NCBI GenBank assembly: GCA_023105745.1
Contig: JALGQZ010000006.1
Coordinates: forward strand, 35,915,686 to 35,979,685
Length of the DNA stretch: 64,000 nt
Direction of reading: 5' to 3'
Source of the DNA: Austropuccinia psidii
Lineage: Eukaryota > Basidiomycota > Pucciniomycetes > Pucciniales > Sphaerophragmiaceae
In this document: positions 11,070 through 21,160 of the stretch, piece by piece
Layout: the number at the start of each line of letters is the position of its first letter
Position numbering within the stretch: position 1 is the stretch's first letter
Made by a program: the position numbers and the translations under genes
The notes under the pieces: model-generated
Seen by the model: the letters and a program-made list of their open reading frames with translations, nothing else
Told to the model about the DNA's origin: nothing
Database searches by the model: none

Positions 11070-12264
11070 TCTTCTTCTAAAAGCCTTTCAGGTTGTCCAA
11101 AATTTATCAATTAAAAACCTTCTTGTGTTATTTTTTATGTGACCATGGCTTTAGGTGTTTTTGGTGATAGTTGTGTATTATAAGGTGGCCTTCCCAAAGG
11201 AGTATTTTTGTCTTGTGGTATAGACTCATTAGCTGGTTTAACTTTCTTTAGTACTGATTTCTATTTTTCTGCAGTTTCTTAGTAATCCATTTTTTACTAT
11301 CACTGAAATGATTCTATTTTTATCTTTATTATTATTATTCAACTGGCTATGTTAATATTAATATAATATCACTTCTTCTGTTTTCTTTATTTATTGTCTT
11401 TTTTTAATAATTTATTAAATTAAATAAATCTTCAGTTCTTCTATCTTTTTCTGTCCATATGATTGAGGTTACAGTTCTAGGCCATACAGGACCCCACATT
11501 TCAGGTGTGCAGACCCTTTATATTAGGTAAACAAAATCCTGCCTTTTTATGTCATACAAGGACAAATAAACCCTTTTTCCATTTCTTCACAGGGAAGAAT
11601 TTTCCTGTCATGCTGAGGGCATCCTGGTCTTCAATTTGACTTCATTCAAGGGCAGTGTTTTTCTAAGGTTGAAAGATTTCTTCTACTAATATCAACTTGA
11701 GCTACCTTGAGGCCTGATAATTCAGAAAACATTTGGCTTGATAGATATTGATTTCATTTTTTAATCATTACCAATTCCTCTTGCATATTTTGATTCTAGA
11801 TTTCTCTCCTCCTTTCTTCAATATTTTATTGTTTGGTAAATTTATCACATATATTTGAGGACTTCATTTGATCCACTTCAAATCTGACTTCTTCATTCTT
11901 CACATTATTTCTTTAACACCACTACTCCTTTCATGAACCAAAATAAAGACATACATTATAAGCCCTCAGGTGTGCCACCACTGCAGTTTTAGGTCATGAA
12001 AGGACTTAAAATTCCACTATTCCTTTCATGGTTCCATTAAATTCCCATTTTTTCATATTGAAAGTAATTCTCATATCTTTAGAGTTTGATATTCCTTAAA
12101 AATGTTTTTTTTCAAAAACAAATTATTCTTTATTTATATTCTTCAAATCATTCTTATAAAAACTCATGATAACATTATTGAGCCTCCAAGATACTATCAA
12201 AATAACTTTTTCTTCATATTGATTCTTATTATTTGTAATATGAATGTTCAGATGTTTGATAAGA
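11070..12264. other. No gene seen; probable decayed 5' part of the Y element
   Basis: AT-rich sequence with no open frame longer than about 67 codons. By position it should hold the gag/protease end of the minus-strand Y element. I could not recognise a domain. It is interrupted at 12265 by the V element insertion and may continue at 19332. Confidence 0.4.
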
Positions 12265-13116
12265 CCCGCTGTGAGCCTTAGAGGTAATTTCATATACCCA
12301 AAAGACCACAAATACAAAAATAACATATTAATATATATAAAATAAATTTATTTATATTATTAAAATAAAAATCAAAATATAAATATAAAATTATATTAAA
12401 AATAAAAAATTAATTACAATTTAAAAATAAAAAATACATTAAAATTTTGTAAGTATAAAATTACATTTATACTTGGAAAAATTAAGTAAAAATGAAATTT
12501 TAACAAAATTGTGAAAAATTAAATAAATTTGGAAAAAAGTTAAATAAAAATTATTATAACTTTTTATCCAATAAAGAAACACATAAAAATTATTTCACCA
12601 TTGGATTCCTCATAAAAAATCAGGTGGGGTCATCTCTGAGTGAAAATCTTGTAACTCAACTCTAAATAAGCTTAAATTAAGTTTTTAGTATTTTCAATAC
12701 AAAAGTTGAAAATCCTCAAAACCTTAATTTAATTCACACCACATGTGGTGTTAACCATCAATTTTTGTGTTAAAATTGAGGTGTTGTGTTTAGTTTAGAA
12801 GTTATGAGGAATTGAAGTATTTTCAATTGAATTCAATTGAAATGTCAAAATGTGCACGTGTATTACATAAGTGAACTTTGATTTACATATGAGGTGTCAA
12901 TTATTACTGTATTGTACTGTACAATTGAATTGAATTACATATGTAAATTATAAGTATAATACATGATGAGGAATTAAAGGAAAAATAAATTGGAAAGATT
13001 AAATTTGGGGGGGGAAAGGAACTCCAGCTCTAAGGGGGAGCTAGACCCCCAAAATCCTTGCTGACAGGCGTGGGATGTCAAAATTCACGCAAAAGTTCAT
13101 CACTTTTGGCCTGGAA

Positions 13117-13142
13117 TTGAGTCACAGGGTCTGTGGACTCAA
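13117..13142. promoter_or_regulatory. Inverted repeat with TGAGTCA core in V LTR
   Basis: TTGAGTCACAG and CTGTGGACTCAA face each other across GGT, giving an 11-bp near-palindrome. The left arm holds TGAGTCA, the consensus for AP-1/Gcn4-type bZIP factors. The element is repeated at 18342-18367 and is recognisable in the diverged copies at about 25197 and 48304. It could be a bZIP operator or an RNA/DNA hairpin. Confidence 0.5.
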
Positions 13143-13481
13143 TTGATGATGGGGTTTTGATACCAACTGGGGTAGTTTTAGCTGTTGCCAAGAGGGTAAA
13201 ACTACCCTTAAGATAAAACAATCATAATAAAAACAGTTTTAACTGGTTTCTACGCCTCTGACACACATTCTGACGTGTTTTGAAGGATCTAGGCCTGGTA
13301 TTGCTATAGTAATGGCTGATTTAAGGGTCTAAAATGGCTAAAAATGGCTAAAATTGGCTTAAACCAGCCCTTTTTGGTCTAAACTAGGGTTCAATGATGC
13401 CATAATTGGCTTTTTTGTTGTCAGACTGTTTTTCACGACTGACAAGAGTAAATTTTACTTTTGGAGTAAGAGAATTGATGG

Positions 13482-13490
13482 CTATAAAAG
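13482..13490 (+). promoter_or_regulatory. TATA box of V LTR promoter
   Basis: CTATAAAAG lies about 1.2 kb into the LTR and is followed by pyrimidine-rich sequence (TCTTCTTTGCCCCACTTTTC), suitable for transcription start 30 bases on. It is kept in every V copy: 18707 in the 3' LTR, about 53131 and 48664 in other plus copies, and near 24853 inverted in altered form. Confidence 0.6.
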
Positions 13491-14108
13491 AATGTCTTCT
13501 TTGCCCCACTTTTCTCTTCATGTTAGAATCTTTTCCTTTTATTAATTAGTTTAAACACTGTTAAACCAATCAATCAAAGATTCCAACCACCATTTATAAA
13601 TCATTTTAATCCTTTTAACCACGTGAAAAAATCATTATAATCATTGTTTGTAACTCTTATAATCATTTTTACCCCTGAACCACCCCAAAAGTGAATTAAA
13701 GCATCTTTCATCACTGTAAACTTTGTCACTTTGTTTCCAAATTCACTCTGGTCACTTTTGGGCGTGTTTTCTCTTTAATATTCTTTTTAAAGACTTTGTT
13801 CGTTAATTAATTGCTTGCAGTTCTTTGCTCAATTAATTCCAATTGAAATTGCTCTTGATGAAATTTCTTTTGTAGCCTTAAAATATCTCTTGTAGAGTAT
13901 TTTTTGGATAAATCTTTATTGTTGGTAAAACAATAAATTTTTATATTATTGTTTTATACTAATAAAGTTATAAACAATAAAATTTGGCGTGTTTTCTCTT
14001 AAAAATAATATTTCATACTATTTTTAACTGAATTTTACCTTATACAAAGTTTGAGGACAGGAAAAGTACTTGATTTTTAATCAAAGTTTCATATCCACAC
14101 CTTACATT

Positions 14109-14124
14109 TGGGGGCCCAGCCGTG
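14109..14124 (+). promoter_or_regulatory. tRNA primer binding site, V element
   Basis: TGGGGGCCCAGCCGTG begins two bases after the 5' LTR end and is shared with the W element. This fits minus-strand priming by a tRNA 3' end. The identity of the tRNA is not clear from sequence alone. Confidence 0.7.
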
Positions 14125-14331
14125 ATATTTTACCTGTGACATATTTTTTTTACTCTTTTTAAATCTTTTTTCTTATATTGAAAAATTTAAAAACATATAA
14201 AAAATACTTATAATTCAAAAAAACCCATAAAAAAGAATTTTTTTCATATTATAAGTGAGGCTTATATTTTTATTTCTTTTTTGAAATAACCTTTTTTTTA
14301 CTTAATTAATTGGCTTTTTCATTAATTTTAG

Positions 14332-15243
14332 TGTCTGACAACGTGGTAAGACAAGAAAACATTGAAACAGCCTCAACAGTAACTAGCATTATCCCTGCCA
14401 GTACTGTTAATTCTGATCATAATAGTACTGTTATTGTGACTCAAAATAACCAACCTGAACCAATATCTTCTGAATTAATTAACTTGGACATAAGTAATAC
14501 TCTTCAGAAGGCTAAAAATTTGGCCAATAGTAAGTTTTTGACGTAAAAATACTATTTTAAGCCTTTTGTAACCATAATTATGCCTTCAACCAGATCAGGA
14601 GCCAGCTACAACCCCTCAAGCAGCTCCCAAAAAGGTAATAGACGTGATTATGGCAGAGGCCAATCAGGTACAGAAGGAAAAGGGTCAGTTGATGACTTCC
14701 AAACAACTAAAATGGGTCATTCTGAAGCTGATAATACCATTTTACCTTCAAAAAGAGCTGACACCGCCACAACAAGCCTCTGTGGACATATACAAAGCCA
14801 GCCACAGTGCATACAACAATGCACTTCAATTCAAGGAGTACCAGATCCTTGCAGACCTGTGGAAGAATTGCATGAATTCTTACCTGACAGTAAGAAAATT
14901 CTTGGGCCATCCCAACACTTGCAAATTGCTCAATGGATGGCATCCATTGATGGAGAAGAAAAACATGATGCTTTTGACACTAGAATGGAGGAAAAACAAC
15001 CCTCCACCACCCAAACCAGTGCCAAAAACAGCCCCAGTGGCCAGCAGCAGCAATTCCAACGTGAAAAGGCAGCCACAAACTCCAAAAAAGGGCAAAGGGA
15101 AGGCACCAGCCCCAAAACCTTACAGCCAGGGCTACAGAATCCCAAAGATTCAGCAGGATGCCATGGAAAATGTATTTCAGATGGCCAGAACCATGATGGA
15201 ATTACAGAAGAAGGAGGAAGCCAGATTAAGGTTCCAGAAATGA
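14332..15243 (+). CDS. Spliced frame-B protein of the V element (exons 14332-14529 and 14594-15243)
   Basis: Two exons join in phase across the intron 14530-14593. Exon 1 begins TG TCT GAC straight after acceptor TTTTAG (14331), so its ATG would be completed by a further 5' exon. It codes a Thr/Ser/Asn-rich peptide. Exon 2 runs in a frame out of register with gag and is open to the stop at 15241, about 216 codons, including a proline/lysine-rich linker and the C-terminal motif YSQGYRIPK...VFQMARTMME. Without splicing, the first ATG in this frame is at 14650, in a good context (ATTATGG). The W element encodes a related protein in the same relative frame. Conservation is at amino-acid level, which argues for a real product. 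Function unknown: it could be an accessory regulator, a nucleic-acid binder or an alternative Gag N-terminus. Confidence 0.62.
14530..14593 (+). other. Predicted 64-bp phase-1 intron containing the gag ATG
   Basis: The donor is the canonical GTAAGT (14530) and the acceptor is CAACCAG (14593). Exon 1 leaves one base of a codon and exon 2 supplies two, so the join is exactly in phase with frame B. The gag start codon (14580) lies inside the intron, 14 bases from its end. The W element has a 65-bp intron at the same place and in the same phase. Confidence 0.68.
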
Positions 15244-16926
15244 TTTCTGACATATTTGATTCCATCCCAGAGTTGTATAATGCTATAAATGACGTGAAAA
15301 AAACATCTTTCTGATAAAAATGAAACCATTTGTAACAACATTAAAACAAACAACCTGAGTCTGTGCCAGATTAATGAAACACTTATGTGTTTTGAAAAAG
15401 TTTTAAGAACAATTAAAAATTCCAATAATGATAATTCTTCTAACAATAAAATAAATGAACAATCTGCCATTATTGAAGAATTAACAGATAAATATTCTAA
15501 ATTCAATATTAATGACATAATTGAAACAAGAATTAAACAAGCCATAAATATTATCAAGACAGATAACAAGAAAGTCCTTGATGACATTTCAAATTCATTT
15601 ACTGAAGTAAAGACATATACCATTGCCTTGAAAAAGTGTTTTGATGCTTCACTAGAAGAAGTATCAAAATTATCAATGAAATTGAATCAAGTCACTGCTG
15701 ATAATACAAGACAGACAGAGTTATGGCAAGAACTGACACATAAGGAAGACATGTATAAAATTGAAGTAATAAATTTAATACAAAACTTCCAACATGAATA
15801 CAGAAATTCCCAAAGGTGTAGCAACAGTAAAATGAATGACATTGAACAAATACTGAACACCTTACCAAGAATGTCTACACCTCTAAATCAAAATGAGGGC
15901 ACAAGAATTCCAAATTCACAAGTATTGGATCCTGATAATTCACAATTAAAAAATGAATTATCCACTTCTTTTCATAACTTGGAACCATTAATGGGCCAAG
16001 CACTCTTGAAAGAAGTTCCAAAACTTAAAGAATGGCCTCACTTCAGTGGTGAAGGAGAGTATGACCATATGGAATTCATTAGAGGTATTGACATGATCAA
16101 AGAGGATTTTGAATTACCAGACAGATTGGTAACAGCCAGGTTTAACACCTTGTTTACCAGATCAGCTCACAGATGGTACATCAAAATAAGACAAGCACAT
16201 GGACACCAGAGTTGGACTTGGTGGAAAACCCAAATCATCAACAAATGGGCAAATGATGCTTGGAGGTTTAAAGTTGAAACAGCCTTTGAATCTGCCAAAT
16301 TCAATGCTGATAAAGACAAAGCTTTACCATGGTTTTGCCAACAAAAGGACAGATTAACAGCATTATATCCTGACATGTCAGAATTTATGATGCATAGAAA
16401 AATTCTAAGACAATGTGGAGGTGACTTAGAGCATGCTGTCAAGAGCAGGACTACTGAACAATCTTCAGCAGAGGATATTATCAATATATTAGAAGAAGTA
16501 ACCACCAGAACAAAAATTGGTTCTAGTAGGGTGAATCTTGAAACAAGGTTTAATAAACCTTGGAAAGATTCTGTGGACAAAAACCCCAAAGAAAATTCTA
16601 ACTATGTTGGGTATAAATCTGCAGATACGGTTAAAAAGTGCCATATTTGCCAAAGCACCAACCACTTAGCTAATACATGTCCAAAAAGGGGGAAAATCAA
16701 TGAAATTAATATTGGAAAGGGACCTGATGTTGAAAAATATGACATAATTGAAGACAATTCAGATGATAAATCATCCATATTTTCTGAATCTTCAAAAGAT
16801 ATAGAAAATATCAATGCCACTTTTGACATAATGGAATCTTATTCCCACTTGCCACAATTGAGCAATAGTCAACTTGATTTATCAAAAGCTCAAGGGGCAC
16901 AGCTTATGAAGGGCAAATCCCAATAG
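14580..16926 (+). pseudogene. gag: Gag polyprotein (frame A) with one frameshift, V element
   Basis: Capsid precursor of the element. The N-terminal segment runs from the ATG at 14580 (MPSTRSGASY) to a stop at 15312. The remaining 513 codons run in another frame from about 15304 to 16926. A single extra A in a run of seven (15297-15303) separates them. The W element reads through this point in one frame, so an indel or an assembly error is more likely than programmed shifting. The second part has a helical coiled-coil-like stretch (about residues 1-190) and a capsid domain from about residue 213 (KEWPHFSGEGEYDHME ... WANDAWRF) to about 372. A zinc knuckle C-x2-C-x4-H-x4-C (CHICQSTNHLANTC, residues 419-432, 16639-16680) follows, with an acidic tail at the end. 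Being otherwise intact, it may be functional if the extra A is an error. Confidence 0.85.
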
Positions 16927-17210
16927 AAGGAATAAGTGTTACAGACTTGAACACCACCTTCTTTAAAGAGGTCAGAAATAGTTACATTCAAGATAACAAT
17001 TGTAGCATCTTATAAAACAAAGACTGTAAAAACAACTCTCTGATACATGCCTTGTATGAAGTGTGGAAAGTATCATATGATAAAGGAAGATTTTACCTAC
17101 TTGATGGTATAAAATTCAACAGTACAAGTAACCCAATGAGAGCATTAGGAATCTTTGAGAATCACAGTTTAATTGGTGGTTATGGAAAATTGCTCTAGTA
17201 CCCATTTTTA
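16927..17210 (+). pseudogene. pol: Rearranged Pol scraps between gag and chromodomain
   Basis: Short pieces of Pol remain in interrupted frames: PIEGISVTDLNTTFF, then a stretch ending GRFYLLDGI, which normally lies between RNase H and the integrase zinc finger. This is followed directly by KFNSTSNPMRALGIFE and LGNDYLIMYGIDLHNN, which belong to the protease region. In Ty3/Gypsy elements protease comes before RT, so the order here is scrambled. The join falls on shared DGI coding sequence, which suggests template switching at microhomology. Confidence 0.6.
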
Positions 17211-17471
17211 TTGGGAAATGACTATTTAATCATGTATGGGATAGATTTACATAATAACAAAGTTATACCTCCTATTGAGACATCTGGTACTAAGAAAATA
17301 ACCAAAGTTCTTAAAGAAAGGAAATTAAGAACCAAGAAGGTAAGGGAATACCTTGTTAGGTACAGTGACCCAACTTGTGAAGATGAATGGTTAGAAGAAA
17401 AAGATATACCAGAAGCTACCAAACTCCTCAGAAGATTCAGACACACTAGAAACACCAATATTACAAAGTAA
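17211..17471 (+). CDS. C-terminal chromodomain remnant of integrase, V element
   Basis: An 86-codon frame begins with the protease-region scrap LGNDYLIMYGID (the leading bases shared with the preceding block) and passes into IETSGTKKITKVLKERK and a chromodomain-like fold: REYLVRYSDP, DEWLEEKDIP and a helical end KLLRRFRHTRN. In chromoviruses this module at the integrase C-terminus guides insertion to heterochromatin. Aromatic cage positions are only partly present (Y, Y, W), as in divergent group II chromodomains. The frame stops just before the polypurine tract. It has no start of its own beyond the fused scrap. Confidence 0.7.
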   Translation: MGNDYLIMYGIDLHNNKVIPPIETSGTKKITKVLKERKLRTKKVREYLVRYSDPTCEDEWLEEKDIPEATKLLRRFRHTRNTNITK

Positions 17472-17482
17472 TATTCTTTTTT

Positions 17483-17494
17483 AGGGGGAGGGAA
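17483..17494 (+). promoter_or_regulatory. Polypurine tract, V element
   Basis: AGGGGGAGGGAA directly precedes the 3' LTR (17495), the expected plus-strand primer site. Confidence 0.85.
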
Positions 17495-19331
17495 TGTGAG
17501 CCTTAGAGGTAATTTCATATACCCAAAAGACCACAAATACAAAAATAACATATTAATATATATAAAATAAATTTATTTATATTATTAAAATAAAAATCAA
17601 AATATAAATATAAAATTATATTAAAAATAAAAAATTAATTACAATTTAAAAATAAAAAATACATTAAAATTTTGTAAGTATAAAATTACATTTATACTTG
17701 GAAAAATTAAGTAAAAATGAAATTTTAACAAAATTGTGAAAAATTAAATAAATTTGGAAAAAAGTTAAATAAAAATTATTATAACTTTTTATCCAATAAA
17801 GAAACACATAAAAATTATTTCACCATTGGATTCCTCATAAAAAATCAGGTGGGGTCATCTCTGAGTGAAAATCTTGTAACTCAACTCTAAATAAGCTTAA
17901 ATTAAGTTTTTAGTATTTTCAATACAAAAGTTGAAAATCCTCAAAACCTTAATTTAATTCACACCACATGTGGTGTTAACCATCAATTTTTGTGTTAAAA
18001 TTGAGGTGTTGTGTTTAGTTTAGAAGTTATGAGGAATTGAAGTATTTTCAATTGAATTCAATTGAAATGTCAAAATGTGCACGTGTATTACATAAGTGAA
18101 CTTTGATTTACATATGAGGTGTCAATTATTACTGTATTGTACTGTACAATTGAATTGAATTACATATGTAAATTATAAGTATAATACATGATGAGGAATT
18201 AAAGGAAAAATAAATTGGAAAGATTAAATTTGGGGGGGGAAAGGAACTCCAGCTCTAAGGGGGAGCTAGACCCCCAAAATCCTTGCTGACAGGCGTGGGA
18301 TGTCAAAATTCACGCAAAAGTTCATCACTTTTGGCCTGGAATTGAGTCACAGGGTCTGTGGACTCAATTGATGATGGGGTTTTGATACCAACTGGGGTAG
18401 TTTTAGCTGTTGCCAAGAGGGTAAAACTACCCTTAAGATAAAACAATCATAATAAAAACAGTTTTAACTGGTTTCTACGCCTCTGAGAAACATTCTGACG
18501 TGTTTTGAAGGATCTAGGCCTGGTATTGCTATAGTAATGGCTGATTTAAGGGTCTAAAATGGCTAAAATTGGCTAAAATTGGCTTAAACCAGCCCTTTTT
18601 GGTCTAAACTAGGGTTCAATGATGCCATAATTGGCTTTTTTGTTGTCAGACTGTTTTTCACGACTGACAAGAGTAAATTTTACTTTTGGAGTAAGAGAAT
18701 TGATGGCTATAAAAGAATGTCTTCTTTGCCCCACTTTTCTCTTCATGTTAGAATCTTTTCCTTTTATTAATTAGTTTAAACACTGTTAAACCAATCAATC
18801 AAAGATTCCAACCACCATTTATAAATCATTTTAATCCTTTTAACCACGTGAAAAAATCATTATAATCATTGTTTGTAACTCTTATAATCATTTTTACCCC
18901 TGAACCACCCCAAAAGTGAATTAAAGCATCTTTCATCACTGTAAACTTTGTCACTTTGTTTCCAACTTCACTCTGGTCACTTTTGGGCGTGTTTTCTCTT
19001 TAATATTCTTTTTAAAGACTTTGTTCGTTAATTAATTGCTTGCAGTTCTTTGCTCAATTAATTCCAATTGAAATTGCTCTTGATGAAATTTCTTTTGTAG
19101 CCTTAAAATATCTCTTGTAGAGTATTTTTTGGATAAATCTTTATTGTTGGTAAAACAATAAATTTTTATATTATTGTTTTATACTAATAAGGTTATAAAC
19201 AATAAAATTTGGCGTGTTTTCTCTTAAAAATAATATTTCATACTATTTTTAACTGAATTTTACCTTATACAAAGTTTGAGGACAGGAAAAGTACTTGATT
19301 TTTAATCAAAGTTTCATATCCACACCTTACA
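17495..19331 (+). repeat. 3' LTR, V family
   Basis: Same length as the 5' LTR (1837 bp) and about 99.7% identical by eye. The LTR ends CACACCTTACA and is followed by the target duplication CCCGC. Confidence 0.96.
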
Positions 19332-19336
19332 CCCGC

Positions 19337-20389
19337 TCTCCATTTGAATTTCTCTAGTTGATTTCCCTAGTCTATTTGTATTTTGATTTTCATTCTTGTT
19401 ATATTTTCTTGATCAATTTTAAATTGTTATCTTTATTATTATTATTATTATCATTTTGAGTCTTATTAATACTAAGAAGATAGATTAATTGTTGTGGTGG
19501 CCTGACACTATATATTGGCAGTCTACAAGGCTATAGATATAATATGCCCAGAGTTATTTCCCCTCATCAGACCAGGTCTGATAATGGCTTCTCAGTGTTT
19601 ATGTATTTTTAGTACATACAAGCCAGTTTTCCAAGTGCAACCTAGAGCAGGAAGACCATTAAAGCCACTCTTTTCTCAATGAGGTTTTTTTTAGTAATGA
19701 TAATGATAATAGAATTCATATTTATAAGCTTTAAGTGATTAATAATTTTCTTTTTTCTTTTTTTTATTGACTATATATATATATCTTTGATGTTTCTTTT
19801 TATGTTTGTTTATTTTTTTCATAGATTTCTTTTTATAGTAGTAATAATATAATATTTTCATTTTAAGGTCATGGTGTACTTATATAATTGAACATTCATT
19901 TAGTTAAAAATGATAAATGAAGAAGTTCCAGCTTATAGTCTTGGTTGAATTTGAATACTTATTGAGTGAATAATAATAATAATAAATTTCAATTTATAGT
20001 CTTGGTGGAAATTGAATATTTATTTAGTAAAAAATAATGAAAAGAATAATTTCCAGTTTATTGTCTTGGTGGACTTATAATTTTGATAATAATATCATTT
20101 TAAAATCAATAGAAAGATATTTCAATTTGATTTTCCAGTTTTGGTTCATAGATGACTAATAATTTACTTGAAGGTTCTACTTTTAATCTCAACCATTTCT
20201 GATAAGCAATATAGAAATAATAAACAGATAATTCCACCAATTTTAAAACATCATAATTCTATTTATAACTATATAGTCATATATAAATTTCAATAATAAA
20301 AAACCAAATTAAAGTAGTCAATTTCCATTTTTAGGTCATAGACAACCCATATATTCAAACTGGAAAAAATATTGTCACAAAAACCTCAA
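19337..20389. other. No gene seen; AT-rich DNA with short repeats
   Basis: It holds (TTA)n-type runs near 19435 and 19975, a TATATA run at 19775, and three diverged units of about 60-65 bp around TATAGTCTTGGTTGAATTTG (about 19930-20075). No frame or RNA gene is supported. Confidence 0.5.
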
Positions 20390-21160
20390 TAAGCTATACA
20401 AAAAAAGACCTGATAGTCTTACTGAGGGATTTATGGGTCTAAATTAGCATAGATATTACTATAAAACTGGAAATATGAATTGAAACAGGAACTTTATGGT
20501 CTTGCTGAAGACCGTATTTGTCTAAATCAGAATAGATATTGTTATTAAACTGGAAATAAGCTATAAAATAGAACCTTATGGTCTTTCTGAGGACCTTATG
20601 AGACTAAACCAGCATAGATACTGTCATAAAACTGGAATTAAGGTATGAAATAAGCACTTTATGGTCTTTCGGAGGATCCTCTGAGACTATATCAGCATAG
20701 GTATTGTTATAAAACTTAAAATAAGGTATGAAACAAGTACTTTATGGTTCTTCTGAGGACCTTATGAGTCTAAATCAGCATAGATATTACTATAAATGAA
20801 GAAATATGTAACAGAACAAGCACTTTCTGGTCTTTTTGAGGGCCATTTGAGTCTAGATAAGAATGTATATTAGTAAGAGACTGGATAAACGCATTAAAAA
20901 AGCAGTTTATTGTCTAGCTGAGTACCCCATGAATCTAAATTAGCATATATATTACTATAAAACTGGAAATATGTAATGAAACAACAGCTTTATGGCTTTT
21001 CTGAGGACCTTATGAGACTAAATAATGATAGATATTGTTAAGAAGCTGGAAATAAGCTACGAAACAAGCACTTTATGGTCTTGCTACGACCTTATGAGTC
21101 TAAATCAGAATATTCATGAAACAAGCACTTTATGGTCTTGCTGGGGACTTTATGTGTTTT
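20390..21160. repeat. Minisatellite, about nine 83-bp units
   Basis: The anchor CTTTATGGTCTTGCTGAGG recurs at about 20410, 20492, 20577, 20661, 20741, 20823, 20905, 20987, 21070 and 21130, a period of 80-85 bp with a shorter last unit. Each unit continues with ACCTTATGAGTCTAAATCAG and ATAGATATTGTTATAAAACT. Units are diverged, so the array is old. Confidence 0.85.

Larger units (their letters stand above)
12270..14106 (+). repeat. 5' LTR, V family
   Basis: Starts TGTGAGCCTTAGAGG and ends CACACCTTACA. The same family recurs at 17495-19331, 24235-26045 (inverted), 48254-49223 (truncated) and 51945-53755. The U3 portion is AT-rich, with a GGGGGGGG run near 13010, an inverted repeat at 13117-13142 and a TATA box at 13482. 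Confidence 0.96.
12265..19336 (+). mobile_element. Complete young non-autonomous V-family Gypsy element
   Basis: Two 1837-bp LTRs (12270-14106 and 17495-19331) flank a 3.4-kb interior and are bounded by the 5-bp target duplication CCCGC (12265-12269 and 19332-19336). By eye I find about five differences between the LTRs (for example in ACACACATTC/AGAAACATTC, CCAAATTC/CCAACTTC, AAAGTT/AAGGTT), roughly 99.7% identity, so insertion was recent. Primer site, polypurine tract, gag and the C-terminal chromodomain remain. The protease core, RT, RNase H and most of integrase are gone. It must therefore have moved using enzymes from a related autonomous element, which is a TR-GAG-like arrangement. Confidence 0.95.

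Noticed and set aside
14255..14331. Leader intron GTGAGG...TTTTAG that would create ATG-TCT for exon 1
   Set aside because: It fits the V element (the preceding base is A), but I could not find an equally good donor in the W leader, so it is left as a possibility and not annotated.
15290..15310. Programmed -1 frameshift at A-AAA-AAC
   Set aside because: In the gag frame the codons are AAA AAA ACA, which does not fit X-XXY-YYZ, and the shift needed is +1. An indel is simpler.
20390..21160. CRISPR-like array
   Set aside because: Whole units are repeated without distinct unique spacers and diverge throughout; the context is eukaryotic.
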